A stretch of 64,000 nucleotides of DNA from Siphonodentalium dalli (Eukaryota > Mollusca > Scaphopoda > Gadilida > Siphonodentaliidae): positions 83,538,958-83,602,957 of the forward strand of contig CP136069.1 of assembly GCA_032622095.1 (NCBI GenBank), written 5' to 3'. The notes under the pieces were generated by a model. That model did no database searches. It was given only the letters and a program-made list of their open reading frames with translations, and had not been told where the DNA came from. This document shows positions 25,884 through 37,632 of this stretch, one piece after another; within the stretch, counting starts at the first letter, position 1, and the number at the start of each line of letters is the position of its first letter. The position numbers were made by a program, and so were the translations under genes.

Positions 25884-28800
25884 GGGCTCTTTCACGTTAA
25901 AGGTTGACAAAATGAATTTTTCGGATAGGCGGGAAAATGATGCATTTGTCATTGTGTTTGGAGTGTCTTAATAATATTTCTATAGTACTGATTCACAGCA
26001 CAACCTGCAGACAAAATTTCACTACTATATTGGAAAATATAACAAAATTATAGGGCGATGGGTACCAATTTTGGCATATTTTGAGTGGCCAATCATTGCT
26101 GTGATGATATTGTATTCCCTATATTTATTTTAATTTATGGGTTTGCCAAAAATGTCCTCATTTAACCTTTAGCTTATGTCTGCTTGATCATGTGGTGAAA
26201 ATTTTGAGTGATTTCGTGCATTCAGTTTGATGATATTTGAATTTGAAGGTTATTGAGATATTCCGTTAAATGATTTATAGCATGTGAAACTAAAATAAAG
26301 CTTTTTATAAACACAGTTTACAATAACCATGGATCAGGAATATAGTTCAGTTGGACATTTCATGGTATAGAAGATTAATGGTAAAATTCGTTTTCTGTGT
26401 ATTAGTCTATTTAAATTATATTCAATTCTCCAAAATATGTGGACAGAAATTCCGTTAAAATCTGTCCTCTCCGAGAATTTTTGTCAACTGCTATTACTAA
26501 TGAAATGAGAAAATCATTTTGTATTGTGGATAAACTGTCACTAGTATTGAGGGTGTATACACTTTAATTGGTGGGCTGAACCATCCCGATTTGGTACAGC
26601 AGCTCATTAAATGTTTAAAAAAATGTCCTCTCCGAGAATTCAAGCATAGAACCCAGAGATTTTCAGGAAGACATTGGTTTATATTGAACTTTAACCATTC
26701 TGTTAATGAGAGGACACATTTTTTAACAGATTGCAGAGTATCTGCACTTACTTGCAATATTAAAGGAATACTCCATGTGTGTGTACATATAATAACATTC
26801 AAATACCATAGGACCCGTAAACTGAGATAAATAAACACAGTTCATACCCTGGTGGTCTGTATAGCTCTCAATAAAATAGTTTAGACCATACAAAAGTATT
26901 ATCCATATATTTATACAACCATAACATGAGGATTCTGCCCCTATGACGCCTCGATACACTCAATACAGATTACCACTGTTCATATAAAAAAAATATAACC
27001 CCCAATAGAATGATTTCACACATTACAATGTTTTTCAAGTAGCTTGGACGCTAAAATCAATAATAATCAATGTTAATCTTCTAAGCGCTCCATGGCCCCT
27101 ATATTTCAATGAACCATGACAGGATGAACAAATTGGAAATTATGGTTCATCGCAATAATCCACACCAAGTACTAACAATGTTTATCTGCCTTCTTGGACT
27201 GGAGAAAAAGATTTTTGAAGTTCTTATTTTATTTAGAGTTATCTGACCCTTTTAATGCCTTTTAGGACCGCTTGAAGCCCCTGACCTGATAAACTGAAGA
27301 TAGCCCATTTTCCAAATGCTCTATAGCACACAATAGATTTGTTTCATACATAGAAAAGCATTGATTTCTGTTCTCGACATTAAATCCATGACAACCCCAT
27401 AGCCCTCAATATTAATCTTCTCACCCCTCATCATCCCCTAAAATCCACTCAACCATGACCCTATGAACAAATTATAAACTATGTCTCTATACCAAGTATT
27501 ATGGAAATCGGCCCAGTGAGACTGCAAATAATTTTGAATTTTAAATAGTGCACTACTACATTAAATGTGGGTTCGCTCTGTCTGCTCATATTCTGAAAAC
27601 ATCCATACAAATGGACTATTCCAATTTATACTTTTAGAATGAAATGGGAGAGTCCATTCATTTGTGAATGTCAATGAGTTACAGATTATAATAGGGCTAA
27701 CATATGACAGCTAAAAATAACTCTAGTTCAATAATTGGCCTTGTCTGCAGGTGTCTCTTGTCTCTTATACAGTAAAGCCTGTATTAATCAGTAAACCTCA
27801 GATCTGAATAATTGTAAGTCGAAAAAGGGCCATCACTCCAGTAAAAAAAATTGTATCAAACCCATATTCAAACTTGATCTGTATTTTGGGCTGCGAAATC
27901 ACAAACCAAAATACCAGATTTGGTTTCAGTCAGATAAAAACATGTTTGCGTCACCGCAGCATGCGTGAATTCTAAGTCGAAAAAGGCCCATACCTCTATT
28001 TAAAAATCATATCAAACCCATTTTCAAACTCATCCTGCATTTTGGGATGAGAAACTCGTACAAAATTTGGTTCCGATTGGATAGAAAATGTTTGAGTTAT
28101 CGCACCATTCATAAAATGTCTACATACGGATAGACAGACGGACGGACGATGATTGGTAAATCCGAACGTCAACATTACGTATACCGGTACCATACGATGG
28201 TATGGGTACACATAAAAACAGGCTATGGGACAACAGATTTTGCCCCAACTTATCATTTGTCGAGTCATGTTTCCAAGAGTCTCAATATGTTTATCTTCTC
28301 ATTTCTCAGTTTGACAGGTCTATTCAAGTTTTCTCAAATATATAACAAGACAATGAAAATCGGCAATCTTTAAAAGATTGAGTTACAAGACTCTTATGTC
28401 TACAGTGAATGAATGTTAAATAAGTGTGTCCTCTCCGAGAAAAAGTCGGTGTAAATTGGCAATTTTTAAATATGCTCTTGTTGAGTCATTTTTTGTCCGA
28501 TTTTGAAAATGCTTTCAATATTACAATCCTTGAAGCATGCACTTCAACTTTAGAAGGAATATCTTTACACTACTGAAGCATTTTCTATTATCAGAGAATA
28601 ACAATTAGGGAATATGAATATTAAGAGTTCATAATTTACATATAAATTAAAAAAATATGGAAATTCAAAGATTTTTCCATTAATTTTGACATATATGTTC
28701 TCTGATTGTTCAATGCTCAATGTCATGTGATATCATTCCGGAAACAGATGCATAATAATTAAAATTCAGACATTAGAAATTAGTTGTTCAGTACCGGTAT

Positions 28801-28992
28801 TTTCAATTTTGAGGGAATCCTGCATAGACCAAACCTGAAAAATCAAAATACACTTGCTCCTGCTCTGAAACTTTAGTTCCCGATCCAGTATGATGTTCCT
28901 AACATGAATTAATGAAGAAAAAGTGATTTGAAAAACACTTTTTTTGCACCCTATTTGGCCACTTGTGGTCAACCTTTAACGTGAAAGAGCCC
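25884..28992. mobile_element. 3.1-kb TIR element nested in the foldback arm
   Basis: The ends match inversely over 25 bp (beginning GGGCTCTTTCACGTTAAAGG). The flanking foldback unit resumes at 28993 exactly where it stopped. A 4-bp GTGT may be the target duplication, but the left junction has three extra bases. The interior carries TGTCCTCTCCGAGAA at 26463, 26624 and 28427 and a copy of the GGGCCATAACTCC-type repeat near 27.6-28.2 kb. No transposase ORF is evident. Confidence 0.75.
27600..28215. repeat. 'GGGTCATAACTCC' repeat copy inside nested element
   Basis: It shares GGACTATTCCAATTTA at its start, then GTATCAAACCCATATTC and GATCTGTATTTTGGGC. It closes with ACAGACGGACGGACGA and ACCATACGATGGTATGGG, as in the copies at 13-15 kb. 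Confidence 0.65.
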
Positions 28993-30165
28993 GTGTGTAT
29001 ATGTAAGCTATTGGTATGTGAAGTTTGATGCAATTTGACATATTAGAAGTTTAGTTATTGGTAGGTTTGTGTACAATATTAGCTGTCATCACGTAAACCA
29101 GAGTTCGGCAAGATGGCGGCTAACTCTATGAATACCGAACACAAGTCCAAATAAGGCGTAAATAAGGGAAATATATTAAATAAAGTTTATAAAGATGTGT
29201 ATTTATATGTAAGCTAGTGATATGTGAAGTTTGATGCAATTTGACATATTAGAAGTTTAGTTATTGGTAGGTTTGTGTACAATATTAGCTGTCATCACGT
29301 AAACCAGAGTTCGGCAAGATGGCGGCTAGCTCTATGAATACCGAACACAAGTCCAAATAAGGCGTATATAAGGGAAATATACACCAACACTGCACGAAAA
29401 GTGAAATTTATTAAATAAGGCCTAAAAAATATATACGTTTGTTTCCGCTAACCGGACCGACCCTATTTTAAACCGCCGACTCTAAACTTTTTATTTTGAG
29501 ATTTTTTTTTTAAATATCTAAATCTCTATTATATTGGAAGAAAACCAACAATGATATTTTTGTTGTTGGTAATTAAAACAAATTAGGCATAATTCCATTG
29601 TAATTTGTAACTATTATTAATTAATTCGTTGGAATTACCGGTAGACGAGTGTGCAAGACCTACTTCCGGTATCGTTTCGTTATGAAATTGTCAATGCGTA
29701 TGAAATAACTGCGGTACGTTTTTTCATTCAAAATTTATTTGAACTCTGCAATCAATGAAGAATTAAACAACTGGTGTACACAGTTCAATACATTTGAAGG
29801 AGCAGACTCCAAATACGACAGTTTCTGCAAAGTTATTCTCAACACTGCAGAAACCCACATTGGTAAAAAACACATCACAAAACATTCAAAACAAGTATGG
29901 AACGAGGATATTAAACTAAAATCAATTGAATGTAAAAAAGCGAATAAGATGTTCCATAAACGATCTGATCCACACAATAAAGCCATTCTAGACAATGCTC
30001 TTTGCGAACTCCGATCAGCCATAGAGAAAGAAAAATCAACACACTGGGAACAAACATGTGAAAAAATAAGCAGAGCAAATCAACGCGATTTCTGAAAACT
30101 CATTCAACTTAATAGCGATCATAAACACAACCAAGACAACACCATTCAGCCAATTAAAATTCAAA

Positions 30166-31705
30166 ATGGTGATTTATAAAGACTATGCACGTTCTGATGA
30201 AGACATATCAAAAAGACTGCAATATGTGCACATTGACCGTAAACACGCAGATACATCAGGTTTTGACATGCAGTGGAAAGAAGTAATAAATACTTCAATT
30301 AAAACTAACATCACTGACAACAATAATATTCTCAAAAATAACATAGAAAAACCAGAAAATAGTGATATCAGTGAAAGCGAAGTGCTGAGTGCTCTGAAAG
30401 CCATGAACAACAGTTCTGCTCCTGGAGCGGATGATATTCATCCTCTAATGATCACTAAATCTGGGGACATCATGGTTAAATGCATCCATATGTTATTTCA
30501 ATATTTCTGGGAACAAGGTGTCATTCCATCAGCCTTCAAAAAGGACAATAAAATCTACATAAAAAAACCCGGAAAATCAGTGTACGACTCTGAAAAGTGC
30601 TATTGTCCAATCAGCTTGAGCTCTATTATTGGTAAAACCTGGGACTAATATTAGTCCCAGGTAAAACCTTCGAGAAAATCATTACTTGGAGATTGATATG
30701 GAAAAGCGAGATGTGCGAATGGCTGAACGATGCCCAATATGCTTATCGTAAGCACCGCAGTACCACGAGTGCACTAGTTGAAGTAACTGAATCCCTTATC
30801 ACAGCCAAAAACGAAGGGAAGCATGCTCTCGTCACATATATTGACTTTGAAGGTGCTTTTTACTCCATCATGAGAGAAGGCATTGTATATAAACTCCTCC
30901 AACATGGCCTTGACGGAAGAATCCTAAAATATATCCACAACTTCCTAACTAACCGAACGAGCAAAAACTTTGTAAACACATACCAAAGCGACTGGATTCC
31001 AACTGAAATAGGGGCACCACAGGGATCTGTCATCAGTCCCATTCTGTTCACTCTCTATACCGTACTGATAACATTATGTCTGGTCGTTCAGAGCAAACTA
31101 TCCGATACTCCGATGATATTACCATAATCACCACTAACTACGACCCGAAACAAGCAGAGAAAGAAATGAATGAATGCCTACAATCAGTCACTTCTTGGTG
31201 CAACAGATGGCACCTATGTCTCAATACCAACAAAACCGACTTCATGCACATCCCTCCTGTGAATAACTGCACGGCGAATTTCAAACCCAATGTGTTCATA
31301 AACAATAAACCAATAGAACTGATAAACGACAAAAAACTTCTAGGTGTTACTATTGATAGTGATTTATCATTTAAACCACACATTGAAAAAACTGTTTTAA
31401 AAGCTCGTGCTGGTCTATACAAGATTGGGAAATTTGTTAATGAATCTGGCATAAACATGGACAAATCTATTAGACTGTATAAAGCAGCTATAGTTCCCAT
31501 TCTACTTTATGGATACCCATCATGGTGTACTGTTAAAGAGGGTGTGATCCAGGAGCTTCTGAATGTTCAAAGATCTGCCCTACTAAACACAACTGGGGCT
31601 ATTCATTCATCCAGTACAGAGGCAATGGACGTTTTATGTAGCACACCACCACTTCTCCTCAAAATGAAGGAGATGAACTGTTTAGAGTACATCAGGCTCA
31701 AATAA
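30166..31705 (+). pseudogene. Broken LINE reverse transcriptase
   Basis: RT signatures are present: NSSAPGADDIHPLMI in the fingers, VTYIDFEGAF (motif A, catalytic Asp codon 30843-30845), GAPQGSVISPILF (motif B), and YSDD (motif C, 31106-31117) in place of the usual F/YADD. The frame is broken by the 29-bp insertion at 30640-30668 and again by a frameshift between motifs B and C (about 31060-31076). The linker upstream has a stop at about 30093. As part of a LINE the enzyme would copy element RNA into DNA at the target site; this copy cannot. Confidence 0.85.
30631..30668. other. Palindromic 20-bp insertion with 9-bp duplication
   Basis: GGTAAAACC occurs at 30631-30639 and again at 30660-30668. 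Between them lies a perfect palindrome with core GGACTAATATTAGTCC. Removing 29 bp restores the expected reading through the RT 'GKTFEKI' motif, so this is an insertion into an existing LINE copy. Confidence 0.8.
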
Positions 31706-31780
31706 AAAAACAATAAGTCATCTCTGAAGCAGCTCCTAATCAGTTCCATAAATAAATCATATGAAACCCCTATAAAAAGG

Positions 31781-32942
31781 ATGTTCCAAGACAATAAATA
31801 TTTATTGAGCAAGAACTTCACTCAAGTGATAGATGAACCACAATATGAACTTGAGTGCTACAATTTTCACCCCAGTGTCACTATATACGCTTCTCCAGCT
31901 GGTGATATTGGACCCTGCTCATCCAAATCAGTTTCTCGTGACAATGCAGTGAAGGACATCTTAACATATCTTGAGCAAACTCTGGATCAAGATATAATAA
32001 TTTTCACTGATGGTTCTACTTTTCCCAACTCTCTTATTAGTGGAGCATCAGCTGTGATCTATCCATCCGGTATTCTTAGTGAACCCATAACTATCTCGGA
32101 AACCATTCACACTGATGGTCTCAACAATAGCGCTGAAATCAAGGGCATTCTTCTAGCATTAAAACACATAGAAATGACTCTAGAAGGTTCCAAATCAGCA
32201 TCAATTAACTCTGCGCACATAATATGTGACTCTCAATCGGCTATCACATCCATTTTCAAATTCAAACCTAGTGACAAATCTTATTCAATTATACGCGACT
32301 GCTGGCACACAATTCACCAATTGGAACTCCTCAAGCCTTTAATATCTATCAAGATTAAATGGACTAACAGTCATATTGGTGTTAAAGGCAACGAACTAGC
32401 CGATCAGGCTGCTAAAGAAGCAGCAAAAAACACACACATTTCAAACAAGGACCTTGTACCATCGGACGGAAAATCGGTAAAGGAATTCAAGTTGTTTGTA
32501 TCTGAAGTCATTAAAAACAAATGGCAATTTAAATGGGATCTAAGTGAAACTGCCAGACATTCATACGACCTGTTTCCTTCCGTTCAACATGACTTTAAGG
32601 GTCTCCTGGCTAAGCAGCATCCTAACAGAAAGACTGAAATAATGATCAACAGAATCATTATTGGACATACATTACTTAATGCACAAACACAAACTAGGCT
32701 TATCAGAATCTCCAAAATGTGCATGTGGTTGTGCTGATACTATCAAACATTTCTTCTTTGACTGCCAGTTATATTCCACACAAAGAGAAGCCCTGTATAG
32801 TAACATTTCCTCTCTAAATGATACAAAAAACAATTCTCCAAACTCATTAATGGACCTTCAGACACTTGTGGGTTACCAAACCAACCCAAACACTCTTATG
32901 GAAGTACTCCGGTTCATCAGTGATACAAACATTTCACTATAA
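31781..32942 (+). pseudogene. Broken LINE RNase H and zinc-knuckle tail
   Basis: The RNase H catalytic set is visible: TDGS (Asp codon 32009-32011), Glu in NSAEIKG (about 32135), CDSQSA (Asp about 32228), SHIGVKGNELAD (His about 32372, Asp about 32402). These match the D-E-D-D core of type I RNase H. The frame runs from 31781 to 32737 and shifts near 32690-32700. The following frame carries the cysteine knuckle and ends at 32942. The enzyme would remove element RNA from the RNA-DNA hybrid; the neighbouring RT is dead. Confidence 0.85.
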
Positions 32943-33128
32943 GAAAGCTCAGCTTCATTCACTGTATGGAACTGTTCTTTTTACAGCACCATCTGACGTC
33001 ACACACTCTGGCAACAGTGTACAGCACTAAAGTGAAATAAGCATTGAGGGCTCAATTGCACCAGTGACCTTGGAGCTACCTTACAGAGCGAAGTCTCCTT
33101 TAAAGAACTTCATAGACACACCAACCAA

Positions 33129-33745
33129 CCAAACAATCTATGATCAGAGAATGGGTTAATCCATTAGTTTATTGATGACTTCACCACTACAATATAAATA
33201 CATTAACTATTTAACCACAGCATAACATTTATTTCTACGAACATTTCATATTGGTATGTTGAATAGTGTCAAATAATGATAAAGTTTCCTATTTTCGTGG
33301 TACATATACATCGTTTTTATCATACAGTCACAATGGGCTTGATTCAGTGCAGCTTTAAACCTTCAGGTCTAACAAATATAGGGTTTCCACTAATCTAATA
33401 GAATTCAATTCAATTTTATTGAATTTAGAACAAATATTGTTTAAAAAGCAAACTTTTTTTTCAAACTTCAAAGTTATTATTATTTTTTTTTTTTTAGAAA
33501 TTAGAAGCTTGGTGACTCAAACTAATACACGTCCTCCCAAAGCCTCAGTAATTCATCTTAGAAGATTCCTCCTAGCTACTTAATTCAGCTTGGGCTATTT
33601 TTTTTGGACAAATGTTTACAGTCAGTTTCATATTTTTACCACGAAATTCCACCCCATACTATTATTTTGCCCCGTATGTTTTTTTAATTTTCCTAAAAAT
33701 TTCCACCGCATACTATTATTCCGCACGTATGTTTATTGGGCACTC
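33129..33745. other. No gene seen
   Basis: AT-rich interior of the foldback element. Around 33630-33730 there is a ~70-bp near-repeat (CCACGAAATTCCACCCCATACTATTATT, in part, twice). No coding signal. Confidence 0.4.
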
Positions 33746-34235
33746 ACGAGGATTGTTGTATGCGCCGCATGCACCGGAATACGTCTGCAAGCGCCGCCCC
33801 CCCCCCCCCCCCCCCACAGTAATAATATACGGTATATATATAAGCCCACCCACCAGCCCACCACCCAGTGTCTTATGCGCCTGCGGCTATGGGAATATGC
33901 GCCGCAAACGCCCACAATAATAATATATAATGTATCTTATGCGCCATAGAGTGTCTGCAATGGCCCACAATAATAATATATATAAGCGTCCGCGCCCACC
34001 ATCTCATCCCACCACGCATAGTGTCTTATGCGGAATGCTAGTGACTTCGTCCCAAAATGGCGACCTCATTCCGATTTTATGGGATTTTACGAGATCACCG
34101 ACAAGTGGGACGAGGTCACCTTTTCGGGACAAAAATTGGTGGGACGAGAATGCAGTGGGACGAAGTCACTGGTCACCCTTATGCATCTGCGGCCCCGGGA
34201 ATATGCACTGCAACTGCCCACAATAATGTGGGGAG
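33746..34235. repeat. Degenerate GC-rich tandem repeat with C run
   Basis: Units carry TATGCGCC, GGGAATATGC, CCCACAATAATAATATA and AGTGTCTTATGCG at about 60-150-bp spacing. A C run lies at 33797-33815. A GTGGGACGA-rich patch (GTGACTTCGTCCC, TGGGACGAGG, GGGACGAAGTCAC) lies at 34050-34165 and is partly inverted. Several frames are open only because the patch is GC-rich. Confidence 0.6.
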
Positions 34236-34439
34236 TTTGATGCAGAAGTGAAACCTGCGTTACGGACATGTTATAAAACAGATAAAATGAACGTTATTGT
34301 CCCATTTTAGCTTTGTTATATCTCCCTGAGATTGTGTTTTTGTTTTATCTTTATGGGCTAAACAAATTAGCAATAATATGGTCTGTAATGTCTAAAATTT
34401 CCTTAAATATGACACAGTGAATTGCATCCTGAAAAAATA

Positions 34440-35400
34440 AAAAGTTTTGCCTACCTACCTACCCAATTTTTTTTCAGTCCGTTAGCGGAAACAAACGTAT
34501 AATTTTGTTAGGCCTAATAAATTTTAATAAATTTCACATTGCAAATTTATTAGAAAATAACAACAAAGGCTCTACTGCGCAGTGCCAGATGTTAGGGGAA
34601 ATTAATTATCACCTGTCAGTGATGTCTTAATCATCCTTTATTTCGACTTGTGTTCGATATTCATAGAAATCCTCGCCGAACCCTAGCTTGCGTGCAGACT
34701 TCACATGCCACTAACTTTCATATACATACACATCATTATAAACTTTATTTTATATATTTCCCTTTTATACTTGTGGTCAGTATTCATCTTGCCGAACTCT
34801 GGTCTGTGTGCCGACAGGTAATATTGTACATAAACCTAAAAATAACTATACTTTTAATCGCCCAAATTGCATTAAACTTCACATATCACTAGCTTACATA
34901 TAAATACACATCAGTACAAACTTTATTTTATATATTTCCCTCATATACGCTTTATTTGAACTTGTGTTCGGTATTCATAGAGTTGGCCGCCATCTTGCCG
35001 AACTCTGGTTTGCGTGCCGGCAGCTAATACTGTACATAAACCTACAAATAACGCAACTTTCAATCGGCCAAATTGCATCAAACTTCATATATCAATAGCT
35101 TACATATGCACACACATCTTCATAAACTTTATTTCATATATTTCCCTTATATACGCCTTATTTGGACTTGTGTTCGGTATTCATAGAGCTAGCCGCCATC
35201 ACGCCGGACTCTGACTCGGCATTAAATTACATAAAACTTTCATTAACGTAACTTTTAATCGACCAAATTGCATCAAACTTCACATATCACTAGCTTACAT
35301 ATACACACACATCATTATAAACTTTATTTCATATATTTCCGTCTTTTAACCCTTTTTATTTTGACTTGTTTTCGGTTGTGTTCGGTATTCATAGTGACCG
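34440..35400. repeat. Right arm of the foldback element
   Basis: Inverse copy of 29.0-29.5 kb in ~206-bp units. The anchor CATCTTGCCG or its variant recurs near 34785, 34991 and 35197. The outermost unit carries TTCGGTTGTGTTCGGTATTC, matching the outer left end at 25.79 kb. Confidence 0.85.
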
Positions 35401-35408
35401 GCCAATTC

Positions 35409-36380
35409 ACCATTTACCGGTAGCATAGGCTTAGTTCAGTCATGAACATAGTGTGTACCCTTCTGCAAGCAGCAAGCCAATATGTGAAAGTACTGAAACT
35501 GAAAGCGGTCATCATCGTCATGTTGAATGAAGTTATGAACTGACCTAGGGCTAGGCTAGGCATAACCAAAACACTTACACTATGGTACAAAACGAAAGGA
35601 AAACTCACTTGACAGTGGGTAGTAGTTAGATAAGAAGAACATACACTCACAGAAAATGTTGAACATTTTAGTTTATAATTATAATTTATAAATTATATTT
35701 AAATAGAACATTTTTCACATTCCCTATTTTCGCAACAAATAAAACCGCCGGTTGGGTGCGACGCACTTACCAATTGTAAAACCATAACCACAATGGTCGT
35801 TGTGTATAATACTGTGGAGAAACAATTCATTGAACCCTGCCCCATTATGATGTAGATTTGATCCCATCAAGGGAATCTTCGAAGTGGAAAAATGCTTATG
35901 TGTTATATAGTGTAAACAAACAAGTCGTTGCTCTAGATTCCATTGCTTCATGACATGACTCATCACACATAGTCTGACACACATATGTGCGTAACAAATT
36001 AGTGCCGATATAGTATTGATATTTATTACTAGATAAAAACAATGATCAAATATTGTATTTGTGTCAGGATATCAAATATTTTTTATAGAATTTATAATAT
36101 TCTAGTCGGCTAATATTATGAATTTTTTTATGATAGATTTTTGATTGCTGTACGCGTATGAATCGCTGAAGATGGGGGTCAACCAGCAAGTGACCTCATT
36201 CGCCTCAATTTTTCAACTGCTAAATCCCAATTAACTAATGTTCGGGTTGTGATATTTTCGATACGGAAAATAAAACGTGTGTATTTAGCTACATGTTTGC
36301 ATAGTGTAAAGCGCTCAAATGCTGATAAAATGAATAGAAACGGGAATTAAGTTTTTGTCCTTAGTGCGCATGACATAAAG
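35409..36380. other. Presumed upstream region of the KE-repeat gene
   Basis: There is no clear repeat or ORF of interest between the foldback element and exon 1. It is AT-rich and looks like unique sequence. The foldback insertion lies about 1 kb upstream of the predicted start codon. Confidence 0.4.
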
Positions 36381-36386
36381 TTTGTT

Positions 36387-36404
36387 TATAAATAACACTT
36401 CCGG
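36387..36404 (+). promoter_or_regulatory. Candidate core promoter: TATA-like plus ETS-type site
   Basis: TATAAAT lies at 36387-36393, about 97 bp before the predicted ATG. ACTTCCGG (reverse of the ETS core CCGGAAGT) lies at 36397-36404, just downstream. Neither proves transcription, but their place ahead of a good first exon fits. Confidence 0.35.
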
Positions 36405-36489
36405 GGTTTGATCACGTTGAAAGTTCTTTCACGGGTGGCTGATGAGCTGAGAACTGTCATTATCGATCTCGAATTGTTCCGTTGCAAAG

Positions 36490-36547
36490 ATGGGCAACAA
36501 AAATAAGCACCCTCAGCCTAACAAGAAACAACAAGATAACCAAAAAC
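36490..36547 (+). CDS. KE-repeat type II membrane protein, exon 1 (coding)
   Basis: The ATG at 36490 begins MGNKNKHPQPNKKQQDNQK and the exon ends after one base of the next codon. The donor is C|GTAAGT at 36548, a near-ideal splice site. The exon codes 19 residues plus a split codon. Its Asn/Gln/Lys-rich make-up continues without a break in exon 2, and the phase (1) matches the acceptor at 57091. Both points support joining across a 20.5-kb intron. No in-frame ATG lies closer upstream, and a TATA-like box and ETS-type site precede it. This encodes the start of a basic cytosolic tail. Unseen small exons within the long intron cannot be excluded. Confidence 0.65.
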
Positions 36548-36754
36548 GTAAGTACTTAGCAAAATATAGCCGTGTCATCACACTGAACTTTCAGTTTTGC
36601 TTCTTTTTAACTTGCGCTCGCGCTGAACGAACTCCGCAGGCGCAGCACTCAGCAGTGCTACGTGTACAATTATTCGTGCATATCCCTGGAGTACTGTCCG
36701 GTGCATGCATTCATTAACAATATTATGTGACTTAGAATAAGTACATGTACACCA

Positions 36755-37632
36755 GTTACTTACATTCTTTTTGCTGATGACACAAATGCATTTTGTTCTG
36801 ATAAAGATATCCACAACCTATTTAACAGAGTTAACATTGAAATGGACTATATGAGTCAGTGGTTTGCTGCTAACAAATTGTCATTGAACATTGATAAAAC
36901 AAATTATATGCTCTTCACTAATTGTTCACTACCTGAAGTATTACCAATACTTAATATAAATGACAAGACCATCAACAGAGTGACGAATACTAAATTTTTA
37001 GGTGTCACTATTGAAGACAATCTATCTTGGGACAAACACATAAGTTTAATATGCTCTAAACTCTCCAGTAATGTTGGAATTCTGAGAAAAATCAGTGACT
37101 TTGTTCCTACTGCTACATTGAAAACCGTGTATTTATCGTTAATTATACCCTACCTGACCTACTGTAATGCAATCTGGAGCTCGTCAACCAAAAAAAATCT
37201 TACTAAAATCAGAAAATTACAGGAGAATGCCCTAAAAATTATCTCAAATGGTACCGTACTAGTAATATTTCCACATATTCCAGACAAGCCAAACTACTAA
37301 TGCTTGATGACATTGGGAACATGCAGCTAATTAGAATACTGCATGACTACCATACACATGCACTACCCGATTCCTTATCAAAATTATTCACAAACCTAGC
37401 AGATATACATAGCCATAATACTCGCTCAAAATCAAAAGGTACCGTAATCTATATCATGAATTTAAAAGGACCAAACCCTCTAAAAATGCAATCTCAAACA
37501 AAGCCCGAGCATTATGGAATAGCCTCCCTGAAGATTGCAAATTACGCATTGAAACATGTATTGACTACCCCAAATAGGGCAATTCCACGACGGAGAATGA
37601 AATTTGTGAAAAAATTAAATCTTGAATATTAA
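36755..37632 (+). mobile_element. 5'-truncated LINE, CR1/L2-like RT C-terminus
   Basis: It starts at the catalytic motif C (ILFADDTNAF, about 36763-36792). It continues with MDYMSQWFAANKLSLNIDKT, TKFLGVTIEDNLSWDKHI, SLIIPYLTYCNAIWSSS and LQENALKIISNG. After a frame change at about 37285-37300 it reads DDIGNMQLIRILHDYHTH and SHNTRSK; a second change leads to ALWNSLPEDC. The pattern is that of CR1/L2-type elements of the Jockey superfamily. Motifs A and B are missing and the frame is broken, so it is dead. It lies just 200 bp into intron 1. Confidence 0.8.

Larger units (their letters stand above)
29735..33128 (+). mobile_element. 5'-truncated LINE with RT and RNase H (I-like group)
   Basis: The order is an inter-domain linker (29736-30095), reverse transcriptase (30166-31705), RNase H (about 31970-32430) and a C-terminal zinc knuckle PKCACGC...H...C (about 32708-32760). 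RT followed by RNase H is found in the I, Ingi, Nimb, LOA and R1-type LINE clades (family knowledge). The N-terminal endonuclease and any ORF1 are absent. The 3' end shows CACACCAACCAACCAAAC at about 33115-33131, a probable short repeat tail. Several stops and frameshifts make it non-functional. It lies inside the foldback element. Confidence 0.85.
25790..35400. mobile_element. 9.6-kb foldback (long inverted repeat) element
   Basis: The left end GGTCACTATGAATACCGAAC is mirrored at the right end (about 35381-35399). A perfect 8-bp duplication GCCAATTC flanks it at 25782-25789 and 35401-35408. The arms are tandem ~206-bp units sharing TATGAATACCGAACACAAG, AATAAGGCG, AAGTTTGATGCAATTTG and GTTCGGCAAGATGGCGGC. 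About two and a half units survive in the left arm (25790-25883, 28993-29400) and about four in the right arm (34640-35400). Inner inverted arms (about 29395-29490 and 34440-34550) share ACGTTTGTTTCCGCTAAC. The interior holds a broken RNase H LINE, and the left arm is split by another element. There is no transposase. The 8-bp duplication would fit hAT or P-like enzymes. Confidence 0.8.

Noticed and set aside
33590-34251. Overlapping ORFs of 60-119 codons
   Set aside because: They arise in a GC-rich degenerate tandem repeat with C and A runs. All frames are similarly open and none has a recognisable domain.
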